Positions 33,046 to 43,227 of a stretch of 64,000 bases of DNA are shown piece by piece (position 1 is the first letter of the stretch; every line of letters starts with the position of its first letter). The DNA is from Coenobita brevimanus (taxonomy: Eukaryota; Arthropoda; Malacostraca; Decapoda; Coenobitidae): the NCBI GenBank assembly GCA_032717465.1, contig CM064671.1, positions 58,066,864 to 58,130,863 on the forward strand, in the 5' to 3' direction. The notes under the pieces are model-generated. The model was not told the DNA's origin. It did no database searches and saw only the letters and a program-made list of their open reading frames with translations. Position numbers and translations under genes: made by a program.

Positions 33046-33471
33046 GATTTCCGAAAGTCCACCATGAGCCTAGAATAGGTAACCTGAGGTACTAATTTCC
33101 CACTAACTGGATCACCGGTTGTCACGTGGAAATTACGTGGGCTGAGAATCTACGCTTCCCTCTACCTTCACCCACCTTTACACCCTTTTTTCAGGCAAGG
33201 GTGTCTTATATCTATGCCTGCTCCTAGGTGCCTTTTTTGTGCTTGAGGGAATTATTTACCCAAGGTTACCATCCACAGCACAAATTTTACATACAGTGCC
33301 AGAAAGTGATCATGGTATTTACATGTGTGTTCATTATGTGAACACTTTTAAGACATTTTAGTACTCCATGACAGTGTATGGTCACCTGGATCCGCTGAAA
33401 GTGACCTCAGAACCCTCGGGACCCCGTTAGAGTGTACCATTAATTTTTTTAATTTGTCACGGTTTTGTTCA

Positions 33472-33473
<2 letters not shown>
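33046..33473. other. Intergenic, nothing recognised
   Basis: No identified repeat or frame. Confidence 0.5.

Positions 33474-33539
<66 letters not shown>
33474..33539. repeat. (GT)n microsatellite at the CR1 3' end
   Basis: This is the (AC)n tail of the minus-strand CR1-like LINE. The adjoining TTCTTACCTAATTG is duplicated. Confidence 0.95.
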
Positions 33540-33597
33540 CTTACCTAATTGTTCTTACCTAATTGTATCTTTACAGGAATGAGTCAAGCTCGTACTG

Positions 33598-34998
33598 TCC
33601 CGTGTCTTAAACCATATTTATCGTACATATCCTTAAATTTGTGAATTGTTTTGGCTCACACTATTTCATTCGGTAGTGCATTCCATTGATCAATTGCTCT
33701 GTTTGGGAAACTGAATTTCCTTACGTCTTTATCACCTCTCTTCATATGCAGTTTTTTGCAGTGTCCTCTTGCTGATGCTTCTCCATGTGTTAAGTAATCA
33801 TTTATGTCTATTTTCTCCTTCCCTGATATGCATTTATATAGCATTATCATGTCACCTCTTTTCCTTCTCTCCTGTAGTGTTGGTAGATTGAGTTAATTTA
33901 GTCTTTCTTCGTAGCTTAGGTCCCTTAAGCTTGGTATCCATCTTGTAGCGGCCTTTTGAACTTTTTCAATCTTCTCTATATGCTTTTTGAGATGAGGACT
34001 CCAGACTACTGATGCATATTCCAGGGTTGGTCTAATGAATGATGTTATTATCCTTCTTAGCATGTCTTCATTTATGTATGTGAATGCTATTCTCATATTT
34101 GCAAGCAGTGTATACATGTTCCTTACCTTCTCGCTGATGTGGTCAGCCGGAGATAGTCTGTTATTGATAATCACACCTAGGTCTTTCTCTCTTTCTGATG
34201 TGTATAGGGTTTTATTTCCTAACTTATAATCCCAATCAGGTCTTTTTCCACTTTTACCAAACTTGATTACATGACACTTGTCCACATTGAATTCCATTTG
34301 CCATGTACTACTCCATTCTTCTTGTAGCTCTTTACAAGAGTCTGTGTTAGTAATTCTCCTTTGTATTTTTGCATCATCTGCAAACATATTCAGATAGCTC
34401 TCATTTCCAGTGTTACTGGTTATATCATTTATATACACTAAAAACATGATTGGTGCCAACACTGAACCCTGTGGTACTCCACTAGTCACTTCTTTCCACG
34501 ATGAGTAGTTTCCTCTTAGTACTGTTCTCATTTCTCTTTTTATGAGAAAGTCGTGCATCCAACAAAACAGTTTGCCTCGAATTCCTCCTTGATGGTACAG
34601 TTTCCATAAAAGTCTTTGGTGTGGTATTGTGTCAAAAGCTTTCTTGAAATCTAAATAGATACTGTCCACCCATCCTTCTCTTTCCTGTATTGTGTTTGTG
34701 ACTCTGTCATAGTAGCTCAACAGGTTAGTAACACATGATTTTCCTTTTCTGAAACCAAACTGTCTTTCTGTTATAATACTGTGTTCTTCTAGGCGATTTA
34801 CCCTATCTTTTCTTATAAGCTTTTCTAATACCTTGCTTACAACACTGGTCAGTGATACTGGTCGGTAGTTGAGTGGATTTTGTCTATTTCCTTTCTTGAA
34901 TAAGGGGACAATATTTGTTTTTTCCAAATATCAGGTAGTTTACCTTGACTCAAAGATCTCTTGAAAATTAAAAATAATGGTTTACTTTGTAATGCTTG
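33598..34998 (-). pseudogene. CR1-like reverse transcriptase, broken
   Basis: A 344-residue open frame (34927-33893) carries NYRPVSLTSVVSKVLEKL, RQFGFRKGKSCVTNLL, DFKKAFDTIPHQRLLWKL, TSGVPQGSVLAPIMFLVYIN and the catalytic MFADDAKIQRR. A premature TAA follows EERLN, after which LNLPTLQERRKRGDM and FPNRAIDQWNALPNEIV continue to a stop near 33598. The region upstream of 34927 (KRSLSQGKLPDIW) is open to the insertion border. One stop and the split from its N-terminus disable it. Confidence 0.88.
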
Positions 34999-35539
34999 AA
35001 ATGTTTATCCCACCGGTATTCACCAGTGTAACGGTAGGATTTTTCAATCCCATCGTTATTGTTCATCCAGTGTAATGCTCGATATTTATAATCTTACCTG
35101 TTGTGGGTACTGATCAACTCATCCATGGATAATACAGGTGGTACTTGACTTAGTATAGTAGATGATAAATATTTAAGAAAAAAGAAAGAATTGTGGTAGC
35201 GTTTGTAATTTTTGGCCGAGCTTAGATTTAATCAGTACCACAGGTGGTCGTCGTTCCCTCAGCGAAGGAATCTTGAATTGGAAGGGGAGTGAATTAGGCT
35301 TGGGGACTTAATTCCCTTGATTAGGATCACTAAGAAAATAAGAAAAGATATATACTTTACTTTAATAATTTTATGCTAATTTCCACAAAACATTTTTAAT
35401 TACATGACCCTTTTTAGTATGAGAGAAGATTGTACATGTTACCAGTGTTTTGGATGATCATTCCTCCAACATTATTACCAGGCGAAAACAATTTGATACA
35501 TACAAGCGATGTATGGAGTTGTTGTACCATACTGTCTCC

Positions 35540-35935
35540 TTGTCAGTTACTCTTGGGCTCGACAATAGCCTCAAGTCAGGGACCTTTTTACGAGCATGAG
35601 TTATCTGTTCGGGCTGGCATAGCCTCGAACCAATAAGAATGATTACTCGTGTTCATTTTCATCCATATAATATACTTTCATCATGTAATTCTCTAGAATC
35701 CAATTTCAATTCAGGACTATTTACAGTTCATAAGCATCATTGCTATATAATCACTAAAAATACATAATTGCTCGGGCTTGTTTTGCCTCGAGGAATAATT
35801 CAGGAAAAAAAAACATAATCACTAAGAATTCGTACTCATTCGGGCTTGTTTAGCCTCGAGGTACTTTTCAAACATTGTATAATCACTAAGAATACATAAT
35901 CACTCGGGCTTGTTTAGCCTCGAGGTTCATTTCAA
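35540..35935. repeat. Spaced hairpin iterons
   Basis: Four or five copies of CTCGGGCTTGTTTAGCCTCG-like sequence (near 35550, 35610, 35770, 35838 and 35902), several preceded by AATCACTAAGAATACATAAT. Each can fold by GGCT/AGCC pairing extended by CTC/GAG. The spacing is 60-70 bp for the last copies. Confidence 0.7.
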
Positions 35936-36239
35936 AATTACATCATTGCTCACAGTCACTAAGTTCCCTTCCATGCTCCTAACTTCCTAACCTTAGTTAC
36001 AAGAAAGAAAACGGTTAATGGTTTTGAATTTCACTCTTCCGTTCCAGATTACATCACTTCCAAATTTCCATTTCTTATTTACAAAATAAAATTCACTTGA
36101 TAGATCAATAATGCTGTTACAATTACATTTGGTTTATATAATAATTCATGGATGGTGTAATGTGTGTATGCTCAAGTCCTTGGGCAATACTATGGGAAAG
36201 GCGTCATGCTCACATTGACGTCGCCGGAGCCTGGGGACT

Positions 36240-36415
36240 GAACAAACGTCCATTATATACGACGTCTGGGGCTCAAGTCTCACTACGTTAAACTTTCAAC
36301 AATATTACTTCATATAGTCCATGACAAGTAAGGATTAAACAAAGAAAAAGAGGGGGAGGAAGAAGAAATGTGGACGGCTCACCTGAACAAACGTCCATTA
36401 TATACGACATCTGGG
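36240..36415. repeat. Direct repeat containing a TATA-like ATTATATACGAC
   Basis: CTGAACAAACGTCCATTATA at about 36238 and 36384, each followed by TACGACRTCTGGGG. The units are about 146 bp apart; possibly duplicated promoter-like sequence of the insertion. Confidence 0.6.
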
Positions 36416-37085
36416 GTTCGAGTGAGCTCGTCGGGCACGCCTGCGACGCCACTGCTAAGTCAAATGAGGTGGTGTTTTTGAAATATGATGGGTTTCAATT
36501 CTCTTTACAATTTATTTAGCAGTGTACCCATGACGCCAGGACTTTTGATTGAATTGGGGAAAATTTGGGATTTATTCCTTACTTAATTTAGATACTGATT
36601 CTATCACTATCTCACTTTGAATTTTAAGGCAGCTCATGCCATCTAGTGACGGCCAAGACAAACGGGACTTTTAAATCCTCACAAATGACATTATTTAGGC
36701 CTATTGGACTGTTAATCTTACATATTTGGGTCCTAGCAGCTTCATTAGCAAACATTTCACAACTAGGTTACGGAAAGAATTGTATATTCATCATTATTCT
36801 GTTTAAGGTTTAAACTCGGCGCCCAACAACAACAAGAAAAGTTGCGCGCATCTGTTTTTCGTTACTCGACCAGACGGGGAATTCTCATAGCTCAACATCC
36901 ACAATTACATCACCCAATGCATAGATACAGAGATACGTACATATAAAAATGGTTAACCCTACATTAATCATTAACATATGAATTACTACTTAGGATAGGA
37001 ATTTATAGACTAGTATTCAGGTTACACCCTATCTAACTTAAAAATTACAGTACTTCTAAACACATACATGAATATCAAATTTGTG

Positions 37086-37497
37086 GCACTACAACTTAAC
37101 TCCTTTGCACATTCTCGTAGTACCCAACATGAAATTTCAGCAGGACCACTTGCTTTTCCTCTGTCTAATCTACTTAACTCGTCCTGTATTACTTTTTCTG
37201 CTATTTGTATATCTGGTAGTATGTGTGGACATGCATGTTCCACATAGTCCCTCTCAAAATTTTTTCTTCTGTAAAAACTAATTGGAAATTCTTATTTAGT
37301 GCTTCACAAATATCTTTCTCTTGTGTATAAGTGATTCCCTCATCCGTAATGGATTGTATTATATCTTTTACTTTGGTTTTGCTTCTGATGTAGCTGTAAA
37401 ACAACTTTGGTTGATCACTACTTTTATTTATTATATCCTCCTCAAACAGTTTTTGGGCTTCCCTCCTTATTCTTGTATAATCGTTTCTTGCCTGTTT
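37086..37497 (-). pseudogene. CR1-like linker and RT N-terminus fragment
   Basis: The minus strand reads LFYSYIRSKTKVKDIIQSI near 37380 and IQDELSRLDRGKASGPAEI near 37170, then LRECAKELSC at the border of the 2.1-kb insertion. The frame changes near 37240. Confidence 0.8.
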
Positions 37498-37502
37498 GTA
37501 AT

Positions 37503-39897
37503 TGTAATGCTAGGTGAAATTAGGCTCGACTTCTCGTTCCTATTTCACCTAACGTGGTGTGGAGTCCTCTTTCGAGACCGGAGCTAGTGCAATAAAGAGA
37601 GGCAGGACACAAAAACTCTAGGCAACAACCTTTACACGTACATTACCACAGTCAGACACAGGACAAATCAGCAGATATTACAGCACAATATATAGCAATA
37701 TAAAACCTTATCTAGGATATGTGTATCTCGCAGGATACTTGCTTTTCTGATACTAATGACAACACAACAATCCTAGTGTATCAGGAGTGCAGTTAATATA
37801 TGGGCGCGCGGGGGCACGGGGGGGGGGGAAGTTGTGGCTCACTAGGAGGAGATAGGGGAGGTGCGGGGAGTGACTTAGGACGGCGAGGAGGAAGTTATGA
37901 TAATACTGGAAGGCGGCAGATATTAGCCGTGAAATTTATATGGTTTCCACTAGGCAAAATACTTTGGTAAATGAATCTGATCCTTGATTTACACTTACTT
38001 GAGATTTGGGAGTGAGAGCGAGTGGAAAACAAGATTTTATGGGTAGCGTGGGGGAAGGAGAGAATACTATTAATATTTCCTCTCACAATATTCCTTCACC
38101 GTAATGGGGGTATGTCTTTATAGGGACAGACTTATTAATTATATAACAGAGATGTCACTCACATGTATAGTCAACAGATCTCGTTCCACTGCGTGGGGGA
38201 AAGATAGACTACCATTAATACTTCCTTCCACAATATTCCTTCACAGCAACGGGGGTATGTTTTTATAGGCATAGGCTTATTAATTATATAACAGGGATGT
38301 CACTCGCACGTATAGTCAATCAGATCTTGGTCCACATTCTCGTCCTTTAACTTCTCACTGTGATCTGATTTGCCCCGATATGCACTATATGAAATCACTG
38401 CACAATGCTTACTCTAGGGGAGAGTCACACTTAACCTAAATCACTCATGTTACAATATCACTTGTATTCATCAGGGGGATAGACAGGAACATGACATCGG
38501 TGATCCTGCTGGGCTAGGGGCACCGTCAATGCGGTGCATGCCGAGAGGGCACGGGGCAGCTCGCAAGGGCGTCCTCTCGTTTTCTGGACTCCCTGTGGCT
38601 CCCGGACTTGGCTCCAGCGTGTGACCCTCGGGGCTGGGGCCGAATAGTTCCAGGAACCTCTGTGACAGGTCCCGGCGTCGTGGGGGCGTGGAGAGGTCTC
38701 GCCCGGGTGTTCTGGGGAGAACCGAGAGAGACTGTGGGCTGCGGTCTCCAGCGTTTAGGGGCGCCATCAGGGGAGGACTGCGGCAGCGACTTCCACTGGG
38801 GTCCGTCAGGAGAGCCAGGCATAGAGAACAGAGACCAGGGGAGGCTGGGAGACCTGTCTGAGACACTCTGGGACAGAGAGCCTGGACTTCAGTCTCCGGC
38901 CGTGGTGACGTCCCTCTCCTTTGGACGCCCTCGGAGTGACCATAGATCGTCTCACGAGGGAGGGAGCGACAATAGGTCGTTCCTACCACGACACTCTCGG
39001 AGCGACCATAGATCATCTCACGAGGACGGGAGCGACCATAGATCGTCTCTACCAGAGCACCTTGGGAGCGACCATAGATCGTCTCTACCGGAACACCTTG
39101 GGAGCGACCATAGATCGTCTCTACTGGAACACCTTGGGAGCGACCATTGATCGTCTATACCGGAGCACTTTGGGAACGACCATTGATCGTCTCTACCTGA
39201 ACACTTTGGGAGCAACCATTGATCGTCTCTACCTGAACACTTTGGGAGCGACCATTGATTGTCTCTACCTGAACACTTTGGGAGCGACCATTGATCGTCT
39301 CTACCTGAACACTTTGGGAGCGACCATTGATCATCTCTACCTGAACACTTTGGGAGCAACCATTGATTGTCTCTACCTGAACACTTTGGGAGTGACCATT
39401 GATCGTCTCTATCTGAACACTTTGGGAGCAACCATTGATCGTCTCTACTGGAACACCTTGGGAGCGACCACTGATCGTCTCTACCTGAACACTTTGGGAG
39501 CGACCATTGATCATCTCTACCTGAACACTTTGGGAGCGACCATAGATCGTCTCTACTGGAACACTTTGTTAGCAACGATAGATCGTCTCTACCAGAGGGG
39601 CGCCGTCTGGAGTTTGAGTTCTAACTCCATCCCTAGCTAGCTCAGCAATTCCACTACGCGAGTAGTGTCCTTCTCCTACGGTGGCGGCGGCATGGTGGCT
39701 GCATGTCACAGGGGCGCACGGCCCTGGCTGACATGCGTCGCTGTTGCCCAGAGTGGTGGTGGATGGTGGTGGCTACCCCGTGGGGTCCATGTGGGGGTGT
39801 CGGCATATTTGCGGGCAAACTATGCTGTTCTTGGTTTGCCCTGTCGTCGGGGATACTATGGTATTCTTCGGGGGCACTGTTCAAGCCACGCATTTTA
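37503..39897 (-). repeat. 3' LTR of the gag-only element
   Basis: A 2,395-bp LTR. Relative to the other copy it has an extra GC-rich segment near 37801-37840. A shift near 39654-39660 closes the long frame that is open in the 5' LTR. Confidence 0.9.
38930..39600. repeat. 36-bp minisatellite in the 3' LTR (~19 units)
   Basis: The same unit as in the 5' LTR with different variant order and count, so copy number has changed since insertion or between source strands. Confidence 0.95.
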
Positions 39898-39912
39898 CCA
39901 CTCTCCCCCTGT
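39898..39912 (-). promoter_or_regulatory. Polypurine tract
   Basis: The minus strand reads ACAGGGGGAGAGTGG directly before the 3' LTR; this primes plus-strand DNA synthesis in LTR elements and fixes the element's orientation. Confidence 0.85.
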
Positions 39913-40334
39913 AAAAAGTCACGTCACCATGGCTGGAGGTGGAACGCTTGTGTGTTGAAGGTGGTGTAGACGGGCTGGAGGTGTTGCAGCGTAGTTTGCC
40001 AGGCGACAGTGTAGGAGTTCTCCTCTTGTGCTGGGTCGTAGGTGAGGAAGAGTGTGGAGGTGGCGGTGGTAGACTGGAGGAGGTTTAGCAGGTGGTGTGG
40101 CCCGCGGAGTCGGTGGTTCCTGCCAAGGGTAGGTGCCCATATGGCCCGCTTCACTCTCATCTTGCTTGGTGTGGCTGTCGGTGTGGTTGAGGGCTGCATG
40201 CTGGATACTGCGGGTAAGGGCCGGGTTTTGTGTCATGGTAATGCGGCGTCGAGTCTCTGGGGAGTACAGGTAGAGGGGATTTGGGCCTGATGTAGCTTGA
40301 CGGTGTGTGTGTATTGGGTGGGTGGGCATGAGAG

Positions 40335-42227
40335 TCAGCCGGAGTGGGTGGTGGTGGTGGTTCTGAGGGTGGGTGTGGGTGGGGAAGTAGGCGTGCGGAG
40401 TGGGCGGGGTCGGTTAGCATGGGCCGTCATGCTCGTTGGGGGCGCGGGAGAAGGTGAGAACGTCGGAGTGGGAGTGCATAGGTGTGGAGGGAAGAGGGCG
40501 GTGGTAGTGGGTTGTCCTGCGGGGGTGGCGGAGTGGGCAGGGCACGTGGGCTTGGGTGGAAAGGGTGAGGCGGCGGAGGGAAGGGGTGAGGGTGAGCGAG
40601 GCGTGGCGGGTGAGATGTCAGGTGAGGTGCAGGGGGTGGTGGAGGCGGTGGAGGCTGAGGTGGTAGGGGAGGTGGAGGGGGATGGCGAGGAGGAAACATA
40701 GCACTTGTATGTGGAAGTGACAGGCGGTGCGGGAGCAGGGGGGTGTTGGGGGTGTGAGGTCGGCAGAGGTGGTGAGGTGGCAGGAGAGTTGGCTTGGAGG
40801 GTAGGTGGCGAGGAGGGAGTGCGATCTTGTGGTGCCATCCCGGTGTTTGGTGGTGGAGTGGTCTGGGCAGTAGCAGGACTCTGTGCTAGTGGTGTGGGGT
40901 GGGCAGTGGGTACGAAGCTAGGGGATGGTGTGGGTGTGGGGGCGATGGCGGACGGTGTGCGGTGCTGAAACCATGGTGGCCTGGCAGGGGCTGTGGAGTG
41001 GGATGTGGCAGGTGGTGTGTGCCGTCGGAGCCGAGGAAAGGTGGGGTGAAGTGTAGGGGGAGAGAGAGCCGGTGGTGGTGGGGAGATGCGGCCTCGCAGG
41101 GTTGTTTGAATGCTTGGGGATGAGGAGGAGGGTGTGATAGGGAAGGTGAATGAGTTAACCGTGTGGGCGGGGAAAGCGGACGGTGGTGAAGTGATGGTGG
41201 TGGGTGGCGCGGGGTGGGAGGTGGAAGGCAGTAGACGGGGGGAGGTGGTTTTAGGAAGTAGGTTAGGGGAAGATGAGGAGAGGGTCCTAGGAGGCCTGTG
41301 AAGAGGGAGGCCGGTTTTGTGTTGAGAGGGTATAGTGGTGTGTGGGGTGGGAAGGTTAGAACTAGGGGCAGGAATAGGGGAAGGTAGAACAGAAGAGATA
41401 GTGAGAGGGGAGGAAAAGGAAAAATAACGTTCTCCCCTGTCGTACACTGGGGGAGAGGTTAGGTGGCCCCCGTCATTACGGTGGGATGCGGGGGCAGTGG
41501 GGGGGCGCTTTTTGTTTCTCCCTTTTTGTATTTTCTTCCCCTGAAGCTTAGGGGAATTTGCGTATGGTGGGGAGGTTTGTAAGCGCCCTCGTGTCATTTG
41601 GCTGCACTGGGCAGCTTCTAGCTGCTCATGGATGTCGTGGATCGGACATCTGTAGCACGGAGAAAATTCCCAAGGGTTGATGGTGATGAGGCCAACGGAG
41701 AATTGATTTATTTCGCCGATGAGTTGAGGGGTGGCATGGACGGCTAAAAGGCGCCTCATTAAACTGATACCTCTATCCATGTCTCCTGTTGGATCATGGA
41801 TAGTGAAGTGTTGTCTTACAACACTTGGGAGTACTCTGAGCAGAGTATTAAATGTATTCTGATCCCGGGTTTCATCATCTGCCTCCGGGTAGGCAGCAGT
41901 AACCATGCATCTTGCCTGTATCAGGGTATTATCTAAATCCTCGTCGAATGAATAGCTATCCAATTTGGATAGAGCCACTACTTTCCCCAATGATGGGGTG
42001 ATGGTTTGTACAGTGAACTTTGTAAAGTTCTGCCAGGTAAGTTCTGGGACGATTTTCGGCGCTATGTTCCCCGCCTTTTTACCCAACAGTGGAAGTGTGA
42101 CTGCAATTTTTTGTTGGTCATTGTCGAAGCCAATATCCAGTAAGGGTTTAATTATTGCCAGATATGTGTGTATATCATACTGGTCGGGGTCAATCTTGGG
42201 TAACTGAACGTGCGGTTTAGTTGCCAT
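40335..42227 (-). CDS. Gag-like protein of the non-autonomous LTR element, 630 aa
   Basis: A single uninterrupted ORF starting at ATG in AAAAATGGC, 65 bases after the 5' LTR. Residues ~1-200 are predicted mostly helical and capsid-like (IHTYLAIIKPLLDIGFDND, then LLRVLPSVVRQHFTIHD). A Cys/His group CYRCPIHDIHEQLEAAQC near 215-235 is not a standard zinc knuckle. Residues ~260-630 are extremely rich in Pro, Ser and Thr. It lacks protease and polymerase domains. The probable role is particle formation and RNA packaging. The gag assignment comes from position and fold-like character, not from a family match, so the exact superfamily is uncertain. Confidence 0.7.
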   Translation of the reverse strand: MATKPHVQLPKIDPDQYDIHTYLAIIKPLLDIGFDNDQQKIAVTLPLLGKKAGNIAPKIVPELTWQNFTKFTVQTITPSLGKVVALSKLDSYSFDEDLDNTLIQARCMVTAAYPEADDETRDQNTFNTLLRVLPSVVRQHFTIHDPTGDMDRGISLMRRLLAVHATPQLIGEINQFSVGLITINPWEFSPCYRCPIHDIHEQLEAAQCSQMTRGRLQTSPPYANSPKLQGKKIQKGRNKKRPPTAPASHRNDGGHLTSPPVYDRGERYFSFSSPLTISSVLPSPIPAPSSNLPTPHTTIPSQHKTGLPLHRPPRTLSSSSPNLLPKTTSPRLLPSTSHPAPPTTITSPPSAFPAHTVNSFTFPITPSSSSPSIQTTLRGRISPPPPALSPPTLHPTFPRLRRHTPPATSHSTAPARPPWFQHRTPSAIAPTPTPSPSFVPTAHPTPLAQSPATAQTTPPPNTGMAPQDRTPSSPPTLQANSPATSPPLPTSHPQHPPAPAPPVTSTYKCYVSSSPSPSTSPTTSASTASTTPCTSPDISPATPRSPSPLPSAASPFPPKPTCPAHSATPAGQPTTTALFPPHLCTPTPTFSPSPAPPTSMTAHANRPRPLRTPTSPPTPTLRTTTTTHSG

Positions 42228-42272
42228 TTTTCCAAATATTTCCTGATTACCTCTCTTCTACGCCCGGGTCTA

Positions 42273-42292
42273 GAACCACCCCTGGCCACCAG
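42273..42292 (-). promoter_or_regulatory. Probable primer-binding site
   Basis: Directly after the 5' LTR the minus strand reads CTGGTGGCCAGGGGTGGTT. TGG one base after the LTR fits pairing with a tRNA CCA end; the tRNA species is not identified. Confidence 0.6.
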
Positions 42293-43227
42293 TGTAATGC
42301 TAGGTGAAATTAGGCTCGACTTCTCGTTCCTATTTCACCTAACGTGGAGCAGGGTCCTCTTTCGAGACCGGAGCTAGTGCAATAAAGAGAGGCAGGACAC
42401 AAAAACTCTAGGCAACAACCTTTACACGTATATTACCACAGTCAGACACAGGACAAATCAGTAGATATTACAGCACAATATATAGCAATATAAAACCTTA
42501 TCTAGGATATGTGTATCTCGCAGGATACTTGCTTTTCTGATACTAATGACAACACAACAATCCTAGTGTATCAGGAGTGCAGTAAATATAGGCGCTCACT
42601 AGGAGGAGATAGGGGAGGTGCGGGGAGTGACTTAGGCCGGCGAGGAGAAAGTTATGATAATACTGGAAGGTGGCAGATATTAGCCGTGAAATTTATATGG
42701 TTTCCGCTAGGCAAAATACTTTGGTAAATGAATCTGATCCTTGATTTACACTTACTTGAGATTTGGGAGTGAGAGCGAGTGGTAAACAAGATTTTATGGG
42801 TAGCGTGGGGGAAGGAGAGAATACTGTTAATATTTCCTCTCACAATATTCCTTCACCGTAATGGGGGTATGTCTTTATAGGCACAGACTTATTAATTATA
42901 TAACAGAGATGTCACTCACATGTATAGTCAACAGATCTCGTTCCACAGCGTGGGGGACAGATAGAATACCATAAATACTTCCTTCCACAATATTCCTTCA
43001 CAACAAAGGGGGTATGTCTTTACAGGCATAGGCTTATTAATTATATAACAGGGATGTCACTCGCACGTATAGTCAATCAGATCTTGGTCCACATTCTCGT
43101 CCTTTAACTTCTCACTGTGATCTGATTTGCCCCAATATGCACTAAATGAAATCACTGCACAATACTTACTCTAGGGGAGAGTCACACTTAACCTAAATCA
43201 CTCATGTTACAATATCACTTGTATTCA

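Larger units (their letters stand above)
34999..37085. mobile_element. Unidentified 2.1-kb insertion in the CR1 LINE
   Basis: The CR1 reading AKELSC / ALQSKPLFLIFKRSL is interrupted exactly here, so ~2.09 kb was inserted (or exchanged) without a visible target duplication. There is no long ORF. Contents: 40-43-bp tandem units near 34999-35075 (…CAGTGTAACGGTAGGAT / CAGTGTAATGCTCGATA), hairpin iterons at 35520-35960, a direct repeat near 36240 and 36385, and a PBS-like GGCGCCCAACAACAAC near 36819. LTR-derived or tyrosine-recombinase-type elements are possible; unresolved. Confidence 0.5.

Noticed and set aside
35520..35960. Possible CRISPR-like array of spaced repeats
   Set aside because: The repeats are diverged hairpins with similar spacers in animal DNA, with no cas genes; better explained as iterons of a mobile insertion.
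38921..39640. Plus-strand 239-codon frame of 12-residue repeats (ATIDRLYLNTLG)
   Set aside because: It is the 36-bp minisatellite read in one of several open frames, antisense to the element; no start context or domain.
40705..41301. Plus-strand Gly-rich frames
   Set aside because: Antisense shadows of the Pro-rich gag C-terminus.
42652..42843. Small frame repeated in both LTRs (MRGNINSILSFPHATHKILF)
   Set aside because: Conserved only because the LTRs are copies; it shows no domain and is short, so coding is not supported.
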